This document shows, piece by piece, positions 7,747 to 14,989 of a stretch of DNA of 17,173 nucleotides. A program made the translations under genes and the position numbers. How positions within the stretch are numbered: position 1 is the stretch's first letter; every line of letters starts with the position of its first letter. The notes beneath the pieces were generated by a model. The model had not been told where the DNA came from. It did not search any database and saw nothing but the letters and a program-made list of their open reading frames with translations. Origin of the DNA: an uncultured Fidelibacterota bacterium (lineage in GTDB: Bacteria > Marinisomatota > Marinisomatia > Marinisomatales > UBA1611); contig CAJWMI010000035.1 in NCBI GenBank assembly GCA_913043185.1, positions 1 to 17,173 of the forward strand, written 5' to 3'.

Positions 7747-9018
7747 TTACGATTCAATTTTTACTTTTAGAGAGTTTGTAAATAGGCCTAAAGATATATA
7801 CTTAGAACAAACGGCGTTAGCATAATCTTCCGAGTAGAAGGTTCCAACTATAAAAATAATTCCGCCACGTTTTTTTACCGATTCAATGTTTGGAATAAGC
7901 TCCCTTACTGCTTCCGTTTGCTCATCATTCTGAGGAACAATAACAACCTCATAGGCGTCAACTGATCCGCCCTCTTCTTGGCTTACGTAGTGGGCTATCA
8001 TACCAGTAAATTCACCTACTGCCATTGCCTCTTCTTCTGTGACCTCGTCATCGGCCTCTGCCATCATGTTAATGAGGTCTACTAAATTTTGTGCCACCTC
8101 GACATCAGGCTTTTCATCCAGATAAGATTGAACAAGGTCTTTTAAATCAAGCAGGTTAGTAACCTTCTCAGGCTTACCAATTTTTATTTCAGGAATCTTA
8201 ATCCGCCATCTTTCTGCAAAATCATTTATCAGGTCCACCTCTTCCTGGGCGATGTCATCATCGATCGCAGCCAGCTGAGTTAGAATCTCAATGATCTTAG
8301 TAGCACCATGAGGTCGAAGCATCGCACTTAGTAAGTCTGTTGACTCACTCTTTTCAGCTCCTAGCGCATCAAGCAGCAGTCTAAAGAAATTTTTATCACG
8401 ATTCTCATCAACAAAATATCCCATGCTAATAAGAGTAAACACTGTTGCGAGAATCAGACCAAGAACATATTTCACTGCTGAAGGGTAGTCAGCACTGATC
8501 AGAATACTATTTAATAGAAATGGTACGAGAGTCGCAAAGCCCAATAGTGAGGCAACGATGGAAATACTATTTGCAACCTCTAAGATTTTTCTGCGCTTCC
8601 ATACCTTATTCAGCTTCAAATAGAACTGAAAAACAGAAAACAATAGTGCGCTAGCAACTAACGCAGCAATAATCTTATTTAATACTCCAGGGCGCTTGTA
8701 TAGTTCATACGTATTTACGGATGTCCCTGTCGCATCTTGATGGTCATAATACACCTGAAATTTACCATCAGATAAAACTCGGAGCGCTGTGTATCCGTCG
8801 CCGGATAGGTTTTGCATTATATATTTACCATCCACAGATTCAAATCTCAATTTCGAACCAGTGGATAATTCTAGTTCTACTCTATCATTATTCGAGTCTA
8901 CAACAATAGAGTCCTTATTAATGGTGCTGTGATAATATCCGCTAGACAGCTCAATAGATTCAGCGGCTGAGAATGATAATAAAATACTACAGACGAAAAT
9001 TTTATTCATTTTAAACAT
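7747..9018 (-). CDS. Membrane protein with TerB-like acidic domain and SPOR-like C-terminus
   Basis: The 423-aa protein starts at the ATG at 9018, which is preceded by GAGAG at good spacing. Residues 1-19 look like a signal peptide, followed by a beta-rich extracytoplasmic segment (~20-108). Three hydrophobic helices lie at about 112-134, 149-172 and 181-202. Residues ~225-345 are helical and resemble TerB/DjlA-type domains, with two similar acidic motifs, AAIDDDIAQEEVDLI (250-264) and AEADDEVTEEEAMAV (320-334), which could bind metal. Residues ~355-421 (YEVVIVPQNDEQT, GTFYSEDYANAV, LGLF) look like a diverged SPOR-like alpha/beta fold. If the topology is right, the TerB-like part is cytoplasmic. 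The role is unknown: TerB-family proteins are linked to tellurite or envelope stress, but nothing here proves that. The lipoprotein genes upstream on the same strand suggest an envelope function. Confidence 0.7.
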   Translation of the reverse strand: MFKMNKIFVCSILLSFSAAESIELSSGYYHSTINKDSIVVDSNNDRVELELSTGSKLRFESVDGKYIMQNLSGDGYTALRVLSDGKFQVYYDHQDATGTSVNTYELYKRPGVLNKIIAALVASALLFSVFQFYLKLNKVWKRRKILEVANSISIVASLLGFATLVPFLLNSILISADYPSAVKYVLGLILATVFTLISMGYFVDENRDKNFFRLLLDALGAEKSESTDLLSAMLRPHGATKIIEILTQLAAIDDDIAQEEVDLINDFAERWRIKIPEIKIGKPEKVTNLLDLKDLVQSYLDEKPDVEVAQNLVDLINMMAEADDEVTEEEAMAVGEFTGMIAHYVSQEEGGSVDAYEVVIVPQNDEQTEAVRELIPNIESVKKRGGIIFIVGTFYSEDYANAVCSKYISLGLFTNSLKVKIES

Positions 9019-9024
9019 ATTTTT

Positions 9025-9029
9025 CTCTC
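9025..9029 (-). promoter_or_regulatory. Ribosome binding site of the TerB-like gene
   Basis: On the minus strand GAGAG lies six bases before the ATG at 9018. It supports that start over the internal Met three codons later. Clear Shine-Dalgarno sequences are rare in this window, so this one stands out. Confidence 0.5.
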
Positions 9030-9083
9030 AAACATTATATGATAACCACAAAAAATACAAAATCTTGCATAAACCTAATAAAA

Positions 9084-9422
9084 TTATTTCCACTCTGGGC
9101 GTTTTACATATTGCGCATGGTCTATAAGATGGCCAGTCACAGGGAAACTAATCACAGAAAAGTCAGTACTTCGTACGTAGCTATAGTACCAATCCTCTCC
9201 TGTTTTATGCTTATCAATAAAATCAGGGGAACCAAGCAATGCTCTTATCTGGGACTTATCCGAGTATATGGCGCTAATCTTGTCCCACTTTATTGAGACA
9301 GTCGGTGCCATAACAACCACCGGCTCATGAACTGGCTCTGGAATTGGTTTTTTTTTAAATGGTCCAATACATCCACAAAATGAAAAAACTATTATCAAAG
9401 ATAATATGGATCGCCTGGTCAT
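9084..9422 (-). CDS. Small lipoprotein, possibly BamE/SmpA-like
   Basis: This 112-aa protein has a basic n-region (MTRRS), a hydrophobic run and a lipobox-like FCGC, so it is probably lipidated at Cys18. A Pro-rich linker (KKKPIPEPVHEPVV) follows. Residues ~45-80 contain IYSDKSQIRALLGSPDF followed by GEDWYYSY. The pattern of a short helix, LG-x-P, and an aromatic-rich strand is reminiscent of the BamE/SmpA/OmlA fold, which serves outer-membrane assembly. The resemblance is by eye and weak. The start ATG overlaps the stop of the upstream propeller lipoprotein in the sequence TAATG, a typical translational coupling, so the two proteins are probably made together. The gene is followed 65 bases later by the TerB-like membrane protein gene. 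Confidence 0.7.
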   Translation of the reverse strand: MTRRSILSLIIVFSFCGCIGPFKKKPIPEPVHEPVVVMAPTVSIKWDKISAIYSDKSQIRALLGSPDFIDKHKTGEDWYYSYVRSTDFSVISFPVTGHLIDHAQYVKRPEWK

Positions 9423-10537
9423 TAAGGATGATAATTTGGATCTATCTTAATAAATAGTACATCATCTCCACCGTTACCGAACGAGCTCGTGTATCCAATA
9501 ATGATCAGTTCCCCATTATCTGATTTTGAACCTCTGAGTGCTTTATCATCCATATTGCCACCAAAGGTCTGGCTATAGATCTCATTCCCAGTATAGTCAG
9601 TGCTTACAACCCATATATCGTACAAACCCTGTCCAATAGACTCTGTAGATCCAGTAATAACATATCCTCCACCAATTTTTTCATGCACATAATTCCCGAT
9701 CTCTGTATAGCTGCCTCCGTATGTTTTTTGCCACTCCATGGAACCTCCTGTGCTCGTCTTAACCAGCCACATATCATCCCAGTTTCCGTTACCATATGAT
9801 CTTGATGATCCTGCAATAATAAATCCTCCGCCTGAGACTTCACTTACGTAGTTACCGACATCTGAGTTCCCGCCACCGTAGAGACTGTGCCAAACCTCCG
9901 AACCATCAGTATCAATATTAATAAGGCAAAGATTATCGTCAGCATTGTTTGGATTTTCTTTTCCAACAATTAAAAATCCAAGGTCTTCTCTTTCTATGAT
10001 ATACTGCCCTCTATCACCAGGACCGGTGCCATATAAATTTTCCCATATTTTTTCACCAAGAGAATTTGTTTTTACCACAAAAACGGAGGGTATTCTTCCG
10101 CTTTTACCTGTAACAATAAAGTCTCCTTCTGAGGTTTCCTTAACCGAGTTTCCATAATCATTCCCGCTTGTGCCAAAAGACTTAACCCATTTTGAAGAAT
10201 TCTGTGTACAGGTACCTCCATCATTATATAAACAGCTTTCACCATTGGCATCGGTCTTAATCAGCCAGAGATCCATGTCACCCCCTGAACTAAATGACCT
10301 GGTATAGCCAGTGATAATATATCCTCCGTCTGAGGTCTGAACAATATCCTTACCAACATCATTCCCCTGACCACCATACGTTTTGGACCAAGAAAATTCT
10401 CCTGACCCATCTACCTTCAAGATCCACAAATCAGAACCCCCGGCACCGTAAGAGGTCGATGAACCAACGATCACATATCCACCGTCTGATGTTTGCTGAA
10501 CTGCATAGCCTCGCTCGTCCTGTGTGCCGCCGTAGTT
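9422..10537 (-). repeat. Seven tandem propeller repeats within the lipoprotein gene
   Basis: At the protein level seven diverged repeats of about 45-65 residues run in order to the C-terminus. They start at NYGGTQDERG, YGGQGNDVG, FGTSGNDYG, YGTGPGDRG, YGGGNSDVG, YGGSYTEIG and FGGNMDDKA. Repeat 2 carries a short insertion with two Cys (ESCLYNDGGTC). Repeats 3 and 4 have lost the S-Y-G-x-G loop. The last repeat is truncated at the C-terminus, as expected if the first blade closes the ring. Confidence 0.7.
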
Positions 10538-11470
10538 TTTAAGCATAGTAAATGGCATCTCAGCCTGGACAATACTGCTCTCACTAAAAAACCCCCATTT
10601 ATCTTCCACAATAATCTGATAATATTTTAGAGGATCTGTTAGATTAAGAACAAACGAGTGGGTCGTATCATTTTTAACACTGTTAGTTACAATAATCGTT
10701 TTCCCAAACATATCACTAGAGGTTGATGAATAAAGAAGGTACCTCAGAAAGTCATCATCGGGACTGATCGACCATGCAAACCTTAGTACACCATTATTAT
10801 ACCTTGGAACCAGTAAAACCGGAACAGTTGGGTGGCTGTCTAATACGCTGTAGCCATCGCTTAATATTGAATACCCGTAAACGTCAGTAACCATCACAAA
10901 ATACCAGGACTGCTGCGTTGGATCAAAATCAGAGGTAGTAAAAACTGTGTCTGATTTTTCTGTGATGTTTCCGATCTCAACTATGTCACTACTATCTGAA
11001 GATGCTGACACAAAAATACTATAGCTCTTGAAATCATCTTCTCTAGACTGTCTAAATCGAATCGTCATCAGACTCAGACTATAGCTAATATTTTCAATTT
11101 CAACGCTATTCGGGACAGACAATGAATTATCAACATTCAGGCTTATGGAACTACTTTCTGCAGAGTTTCCGCTGGCATCTTGGGCTATGGCCTTTATCGA
11201 ATAGATACCATTTTCCAAATTGTTTGTGTTCCACTCAAAGATATACGGCTCCGTAGAAACAAGGAAACTGTCTAGACTATCGTTTACGAAAAATTGAACA
11301 AAATCAATCTCTTTATTATCAGTAGCCTCACAGGTAATAGTAACAATCTCGTTTACAGTAGTTCCACTAGCCGGTGAAATAATGGAAACCTCTGGATCAG
11401 ACTTATCACCCTTATCATCTTCGCAAGACCACAATAGAAGCAATGAAAAAAATATTGTTAATCTTCTCAT
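9422..11470 (-). CDS. Surface or periplasmic lipoprotein: Ig-like and FN3-like domains plus seven-repeat beta-propeller
   Basis: Starting at the ATG at 11470, the protein has a compact lipoprotein signal (MRRLTIFFSLLLLWSC, lipid Cys16). In-frame ATG 11485 and TTG 11488 are also possible starts; none has a clear ribosome binding site, and I prefer 11470 because the basic residues then directly precede the hydrophobic core. Residues ~26-112 form a bacterial Ig-like domain (VSIISPASGTTV ... GIYSIKAIAQDASGN). Two FN3-like beta domains follow (~118-215 and ~216-305). From about residue 312 to the end there are seven repeats of the type YGG-x-x-x-D-x-G, TSDGGYIITG, SYGxGGxDLWLIK, W-x-K, consistent with a seven-bladed propeller. 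Such repeat proteins are common in FCB genomes, usually with a sorting tail; this one is lipid-anchored and lacks that tail. Ligand unknown. It is coupled to the small lipoprotein at 9084-9422. Confidence 0.85.
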   Translation of the reverse strand: MRRLTIFFSLLLLWSCEDDKGDKSDPEVSIISPASGTTVNEIVTITCEATDNKEIDFVQFFVNDSLDSFLVSTEPYIFEWNTNNLENGIYSIKAIAQDASGNSAESSSISLNVDNSLSVPNSVEIENISYSLSLMTIRFRQSREDDFKSYSIFVSASSDSSDIVEIGNITEKSDTVFTTSDFDPTQQSWYFVMVTDVYGYSILSDGYSVLDSHPTVPVLLVPRYNNGVLRFAWSISPDDDFLRYLLYSSTSSDMFGKTIIVTNSVKNDTTHSFVLNLTDPLKYYQIIVEDKWGFFSESSIVQAEMPFTMLKNYGGTQDERGYAVQQTSDGGYVIVGSSTSYGAGGSDLWILKVDGSGEFSWSKTYGGQGNDVGKDIVQTSDGGYIITGYTRSFSSGGDMDLWLIKTDANGESCLYNDGGTCTQNSSKWVKSFGTSGNDYGNSVKETSEGDFIVTGKSGRIPSVFVVKTNSLGEKIWENLYGTGPGDRGQYIIEREDLGFLIVGKENPNNADDNLCLINIDTDGSEVWHSLYGGGNSDVGNYVSEVSGGGFIIAGSSRSYGNGNWDDMWLVKTSTGGSMEWQKTYGGSYTEIGNYVHEKIGGGYVITGSTESIGQGLYDIWVVSTDYTGNEIYSQTFGGNMDDKALRGSKSDNGELIIIGYTSSFGNGGDDVLFIKIDPNYHP

Positions 11471-11540
11471 GCTTGAAATATACATCAAACAAAATTACAA
11501 TATTGAGATCTAGATTTTATATGTGTTTGTTATTTTTTTT

Positions 11541-11969
11541 CTATGAGTCAGCTTGCAATTTGTCATAGATAAATACAGCAGAGTCAATTGGAAAGGTCTT
11601 TAGGTAGCCGTGGCCGCGCAATATTGCCTCAACCTGGAGCGATAATCCTGACTGATAATAGTCTATCAAATAGTCCAATCTCATGACAGATTCAGAGGCA
11701 ACGCTAAATCGATTAATTCTTTCAAAGGAAGAAACTACAGGAATAAGCTCAGGATTATTGAATTTGCTTATTGCACTAGAAAATTCACTATACGCTTGGT
11801 ATCCATCGCCTTCATCCTCACCTATCATAATATGAAGCTGGTGGTGATAGTCACTTAAAAACTTCAGAGCTTCAAGCTTTTGAACGAAAATTTGTCTTTC
11901 TAATAGGACTGCTTTACCACTGCAAGAAAAAATCACTAAAAGGCAATAGAAATAAAAACTTGTTTTCAA
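11541..11969 (-). CDS. Small predicted lipoprotein of unknown function
   Basis: This 142-aa protein starts with TTG at 11969; no in-frame ATG lies nearby and no Shine-Dalgarno sequence is seen. The N-terminus (KTSFYFYCLLVIFSCSG) is a lipoprotein-type signal with Cys16 as the likely lipidation site (I-F-S-C). The remaining ~125 residues are predicted by eye to be mostly helical, with charged and aromatic residues spread throughout (VQKLEALKFLSDYHHQL, INRFSVASESVMRLDYLID), and end in KLQADS. I recognise no family. It lies 70 bases upstream of the propeller lipoprotein on the same strand (to the ATG at 11470) and may head the same transcript, giving a run of envelope genes down to 7747. Confidence 0.65.
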   Translation of the reverse strand: MKTSFYFYCLLVIFSCSGKAVLLERQIFVQKLEALKFLSDYHHQLHIMIGEDEGDGYQAYSEFSSAISKFNNPELIPVVSSFERINRFSVASESVMRLDYLIDYYQSGLSLQVEAILRGHGYLKTFPIDSAVFIYDKLQADS

Positions 11970-12140
11970 AATTATATTTTTTATTGATATTTTTATAATA
12001 TTTGTTTATCTCTTTTCTACTTTGGCTTTCAATCATTCTAAACTATTTTTGATATCATCCCCTAAATATCCCTTAAAGAGCGGAAGAATTAAGTTTGAAG
12101 TTCCTTTATTGTAAATAAGAACTTGTTAAATGTACTTCTG
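11970..12140. other. Intergenic region, no gene seen
   Basis: This 171-base A+T-rich stretch lies between two minus-strand genes. I see no RNA gene, convincing hairpin terminator or strong promoter; it presumably contains the promoter of the lipoprotein series that starts at 11969. Confidence 0.3.
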
Positions 12141-12443
12141 CTATGTTTGATATTTAATAGGCTTAAAACCAAACTTCTGAAACATCACTGACTCCACACC
12201 GTGAGTAAGCTGAATAAAATCATCTAAACTAATGGCGACATTTAGATTATCACGAACAAGGAGCAGATTGATCTCTTTTGTGCCGCTGGATATATCCCTC
12301 ATCTTATTCATCAGATAATTATGAAAGAGCTTAAACTGACAAAATTTTAGATTCATGCTGATATTGCAAAATTCTACATTGACCATTCTTTTCTTATTAA
12401 GCATTGATATTGTAACGGGGTTTTCTTTGTATAACTGCAGCAT
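12141..12443 (-). CDS. Small conserved-looking protein of unknown function
   Basis: A 100-aa open frame starting at ATG 12443, without signal peptide or membrane helix, so probably cytoplasmic. It mixes hydrophobic and charged residues like a folded domain: a strand-like start (VTISMLNKKRMVNVEFCNI), a middle helix (FHNYLMNKMRD), then INLLLVRDNLNVAISLDDFIQLTHGVE and a final helix ending in KPIKYQT. It has three Met within the first 20 codons (M1, M14, M20), so the exact start is uncertain, and no ribosome binding site is apparent. It lies between the lipoprotein genes and hemB, on the same strand, 115 bases after the hemB stop. Nothing on the opposite strand competes for this stretch. I cannot assign a family; it may be a lineage-specific protein. 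Confidence 0.5.
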   Translation of the reverse strand: MLQLYKENPVTISMLNKKRMVNVEFCNISMNLKFCQFKLFHNYLMNKMRDISSGTKEINLLLVRDNLNVAISLDDFIQLTHGVESVMFQKFGFKPIKYQT

Positions 12444-12558
12444 GATTATTTAGCTGATTAATTTATCTTATTGAGATTTGGTCTCATTATCAATATTAAC
12501 AAAGAACACAAACTGAATGCAAATGTATTTTAATTAGATATTAATTAAGAGAGTGTTG

Positions 12559-13572
12559 CTAACGATTTGCTAGTAAACTAGCTACTTCAACAGCAAAGTA
12601 CGTTAGCACACCATCAGCGCCTGCTCGTTTGAAACCCAGCAATGACTCCATCATCGCACTGTCAAGGTCCAACGCACCGTAATTGGCGGCAATTGAGATC
12701 ATAGAAAATTCGCCTGATACCTGATATGCAAAAACCGGGATATTGCACTCGCTTTTAATTCGATAAATTATATCTAGGTACGGCATCCCTGGTTTGACAA
12801 TTACCATATCTGCCCCCTCACTTATATCAAGGTTAACCTCCCTTACTGCTTCATCACTATTTTCCGGAATCATTTGATAACTTGATTTATCTATTCCATC
12901 TTTACCAGTAATTGAGCCAACTGCATCACGAAATGGGCCGTAAAAACTAGAAGCATATTTTGCAGAATATGACATTATCTGGGTATTTGTGAATTTATTT
13001 TTATCAAGAGCCTTTCTAATAGATATCACACGCCCGTCCATCATATCTGATGGCGCAATTACATCACATCCGGCAGATGCCTGATTTAGAGCCTGTTTGC
13101 ATAAGATATCTACGGTCTTATCATTATCCACCTCACCATCAATGAGAATTCCATCATGACCATGGTCTGTATAAGGGTCAAGGGCGACATCACATATTAT
13201 CCCTAATTGAGGAAATTCTTTTTTTACTAGTCTTACTGTTTCACAAACCAGGTTGTTACGCTCTAGAGCTTCAGTTCCAAGGCTATCTTTTAAATCTTGA
13301 TCAATATGCGGAAATAGCGCAATAGCGGGTATATTGAGTTTACTTACTACTTCTAAATATTTTAATAGTCGATCAGGAGAAAAGCGAAGTACCCCAGGCA
13401 TTGACCTTATTTTTTGGGACTCATTTTTTCCTGCAGTAATAAAAACGGGTAGAATAAGATCATCTACATTAAGTTGGTTTTCTTTGATTAATCTTCTTGA
13501 AAAGCTTTTGAGCCTATTACGTCGCATTCTGGTTGTCGGAAACGAACCGAGACCATGTTTTCTATCTTTCAT
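12559..13572 (-). CDS. hemB: Delta-aminolevulinic acid dehydratase (porphobilinogen synthase), Asp-type metal site
   Basis: HemB condenses two 5-aminolevulinate molecules to porphobilinogen in the cytoplasm. The 337-aa protein is of normal length. It contains the two Schiff-base lysines in MSYSAKYASSFYGPFRDA (K205) and MVIVKPGMPYLD (K260). The metal-site segment reads CDVALDPYTDHGHDG (127-141): the positions that are Cys in zinc enzymes such as E. coli HemB are Ala130, Asp132 and Asp140 here. That is the pattern of the zinc-independent, magnesium-type enzymes (Pseudomonas type). The N-terminal RMRRNRLKSFSRRLIKEN arm is typical. The gene follows hemA after 33 bases on the same strand, so ALA synthesis and its consumption are probably co-expressed. 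The start ATG has no clear Shine-Dalgarno sequence. Confidence 0.97.
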   Translation of the reverse strand: MKDRKHGLGSFPTTRMRRNRLKSFSRRLIKENQLNVDDLILPVFITAGKNESQKIRSMPGVLRFSPDRLLKYLEVVSKLNIPAIALFPHIDQDLKDSLGTEALERNNLVCETVRLVKKEFPQLGIICDVALDPYTDHGHDGILIDGEVDNDKTVDILCKQALNQASAGCDVIAPSDMMDGRVISIRKALDKNKFTNTQIMSYSAKYASSFYGPFRDAVGSITGKDGIDKSSYQMIPENSDEAVREVNLDISEGADMVIVKPGMPYLDIIYRIKSECNIPVFAYQVSGEFSMISIAANYGALDLDSAMMESLLGFKRAGADGVLTYFAVEVASLLANR

Positions 13573-13605
13573 AGGCTGACTACTGTGGATTTGATCCCTT
13601 AAAGA

Positions 13606-14883
13606 CTAAACAAAGGTGCCAGAGAATTGATGACTAGACTCTGCTGACTGGCTTTTTGGAATGATTTTCCCTGTTACAGTCGCAAGTGCGTCTACAAGAT
13701 CATCAATATCATGGTTACTATGTTTCGGTGTTATCGTAATCCTTAGTCTTGCTGAGTCTTTTGGAACAGTAGGATAAAATATTGGCTGAACGTAGATACC
13801 AAATTTCTCATTGAGGTCCTTTGAGTAAGATTTTGCTAATTTAGACTCATAGGCCATCACAGGTACAATGTGACTATCACTATCAATAAACGGTATCCCA
13901 TAACTTGTTAGTTTCTCTCTTAAATATTTAGCATGTTTCATAATGTGCGATCTTTTATGATCCGCTTCTTTTACAATACCAATACTCTTAGCGGCTGCGG
14001 CAGCGACCGAGGGCATAATTGATGTCGTAAAAATAAACCCGGGTGCAAAACTTCGGATATATTCAATAAGGTAATTATCCGCTACAATGTAGCCACCTAT
14101 TTGCCCAAAAGATTTAGCCAACGTCCCATTGATAATATCTACCTGATCTGCTACCCCTAATTTTTCAGCGATTCCTCTGCCTTTGTTACCATATAATCCA
14201 ACAGCGTGCACCTCATCTAAATATGTCAGAGCATTATATTTTTTTGCCAGTGCTACATATTTATCGACCTCTACTGTAGTACCATCCATTGAGTATAAAG
14301 ACTCAAATACTATCAGCTTAGGCCTTTCGATATCTGTTTCTTTCAATAACTTTTCTAGATCTTCCAGATCATTATGTTTAAATATTTTGTACTCACTACT
14401 TGAATTTTTTATTCCTTGGATGAGCGATGCGTGGTTTAAGCTATCTGAAAAAACACAAACATTATTCAATGCTTTGCACACAGTCCAAATACTCGTTTGA
14501 TTGGCTAAATAAGCAGAATTAAAAATAAGTGCACCCTCTTTATTATGAAATTCAGCTAATGTCTTTTCTAATTTTTGATGATAGGGTGTCGTACCGGAAA
14601 TATTTCTTGTACCTCCAGAACCCGTACCAACCCTACGTATTACAGATACCATTTCCTCAATAACACCTTCATCGTGACTCATGTTTAGATAATCATTTGT
14701 ACACCATATTTTAAGCTGGATACCCCCTGATTCATTATCTACCTCGCTCCTACCATACTTCACTTTAGTAAATGGAAAGGAACTTCTCTCCCTCAATATT
14801 GGAGTAAATTTCCTGTAAAACCCGTCACCACGAAATGCTTTAATTAAATCACTAAAAAATATTTTATAGTTTAATTTTTTCAC
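13606..14883 (-). CDS. hemA: 5-aminolevulinate synthase (C4 pathway)
   Basis: This is a PLP-dependent alpha-oxoamine synthase that condenses glycine with succinyl-CoA to 5-aminolevulinate, the first committed heme step. The 425-aa protein shows ALAS-specific motifs throughout: GFYRKFTPILRERSSFP near the N-terminus, IWCTNDYLNMS (59-69), VGTGSGGTRNISGT (85-98), SDSLNHASLIQGI (146-158), YLDEVHAVGLYG (221-232) and INGTLAKSFGQIGGY with PLP lysine K257. They continue with RSFAPGFIFTTSIMP and PIFYPTVPKDSARLRITITP. The RSFAPGFIFTTS and YPTVP-x-x-SARLRITITP stretches favour ALAS over glycine C-acetyltransferase or AONS, as does the location beside hemB, hemC and hemE. The start is a GTG at 14883; no in-frame ATG exists upstream before a stop. 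The upstream AAGG overlaps the start too closely to be a good binding site. First gene of a leftward hemA-hemB unit. Confidence 0.95.
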   Translation of the reverse strand: MKKLNYKIFFSDLIKAFRGDGFYRKFTPILRERSSFPFTKVKYGRSEVDNESGGIQLKIWCTNDYLNMSHDEGVIEEMVSVIRRVGTGSGGTRNISGTTPYHQKLEKTLAEFHNKEGALIFNSAYLANQTSIWTVCKALNNVCVFSDSLNHASLIQGIKNSSSEYKIFKHNDLEDLEKLLKETDIERPKLIVFESLYSMDGTTVEVDKYVALAKKYNALTYLDEVHAVGLYGNKGRGIAEKLGVADQVDIINGTLAKSFGQIGGYIVADNYLIEYIRSFAPGFIFTTSIMPSVAAAAAKSIGIVKEADHKRSHIMKHAKYLREKLTSYGIPFIDSDSHIVPVMAYESKLAKSYSKDLNEKFGIYVQPIFYPTVPKDSARLRITITPKHSNHDIDDLVDALATVTGKIIPKSQSAESSHQFSGTFV

Positions 14884-14989
14884 CTTATTGAACGTAATTT
14901 TGTTTTTAGACTCATGGGTCGAAATTAAGACTTAATGATCTAATCAATCAAATAAGTAATTAAAATTTATTTTGTCACAGAGGAACCAA
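14884..14989. promoter_or_regulatory. Divergent control region between hemA-hemB and hemC-hemE
   Basis: About 106 A+T-rich bases separate the two divergent heme units, so both promoters should lie here, making coordinated control of the whole pathway easy. I can find no convincing -35/-10 pair. A short dyad TGAT-CTA-ATCA at 14936-14946 is the only symmetric element I noticed and is too short to name as an operator. Confidence 0.4.
14979..14984 (+). promoter_or_regulatory. Ribosome binding site deciding the hemC start
   Basis: AGAGGA lies five bases before the TTG at 14990, a near-ideal Shine-Dalgarno placement. The other in-frame TTG at 14972 lies upstream of this site and would place the sequence inside the coding region. 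The site therefore favours a start at 14990, where the protein begins DNFIRIASR as usual for HemC. Confidence 0.6.

Noticed and set aside
7726..7760. Possible bidirectional terminator between the convergent YiiX-like and TerB-like genes
   Set aside because: Only a tiny AAAC-A-GTTT dyad is present in the seven-base gap and its flanks; no stable stem or T-run.
9034..9062. Possible minus-strand promoter (TTTTGT, 17-base spacer, TATAAT) before the TerB-like gene
   Set aside because: The implied transcript start falls inside the GAGAG ribosome binding site, only about nine bases before the ATG, and the -35 is poor; the match may be chance in A+T-rich DNA.
9039..9296. Plus-strand open frame of 85 codons
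   Set aside because: It is antisense to the small lipoprotein gene, which has a lipobox and a coupled start; the plus-strand product has no supporting features.
12472..12486. Short dyad TGAGA-TTTGG-TCTCA upstream of the 100-aa gene
   Set aside because: Five-base arms are expected by chance at this density; no second copy or conserved context was seen.
12530..12548. Inverted repeat TTAATTA-GATAT-TAATTAA just after hemB
   Set aside because: The stem is all A/T and is not followed by a T-run in the direction of hemB transcription, so it is not a convincing terminator.
13606..14883. Alternative reading of hemA as glycine C-acetyltransferase or 8-amino-7-oxononanoate synthase
   Set aside because: The RSFAPGFIFTTS and YPTVPKDSARLRITITP segments are ALAS-like, and the genes on both sides are heme genes.
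14936..14946. FNR-like half-sites TGAT/ATCA in the hemA-hemC gap
   Set aside because: The spacing is three rather than four bases and the outer T is missing on one side, so it does not match a proper FNR box.
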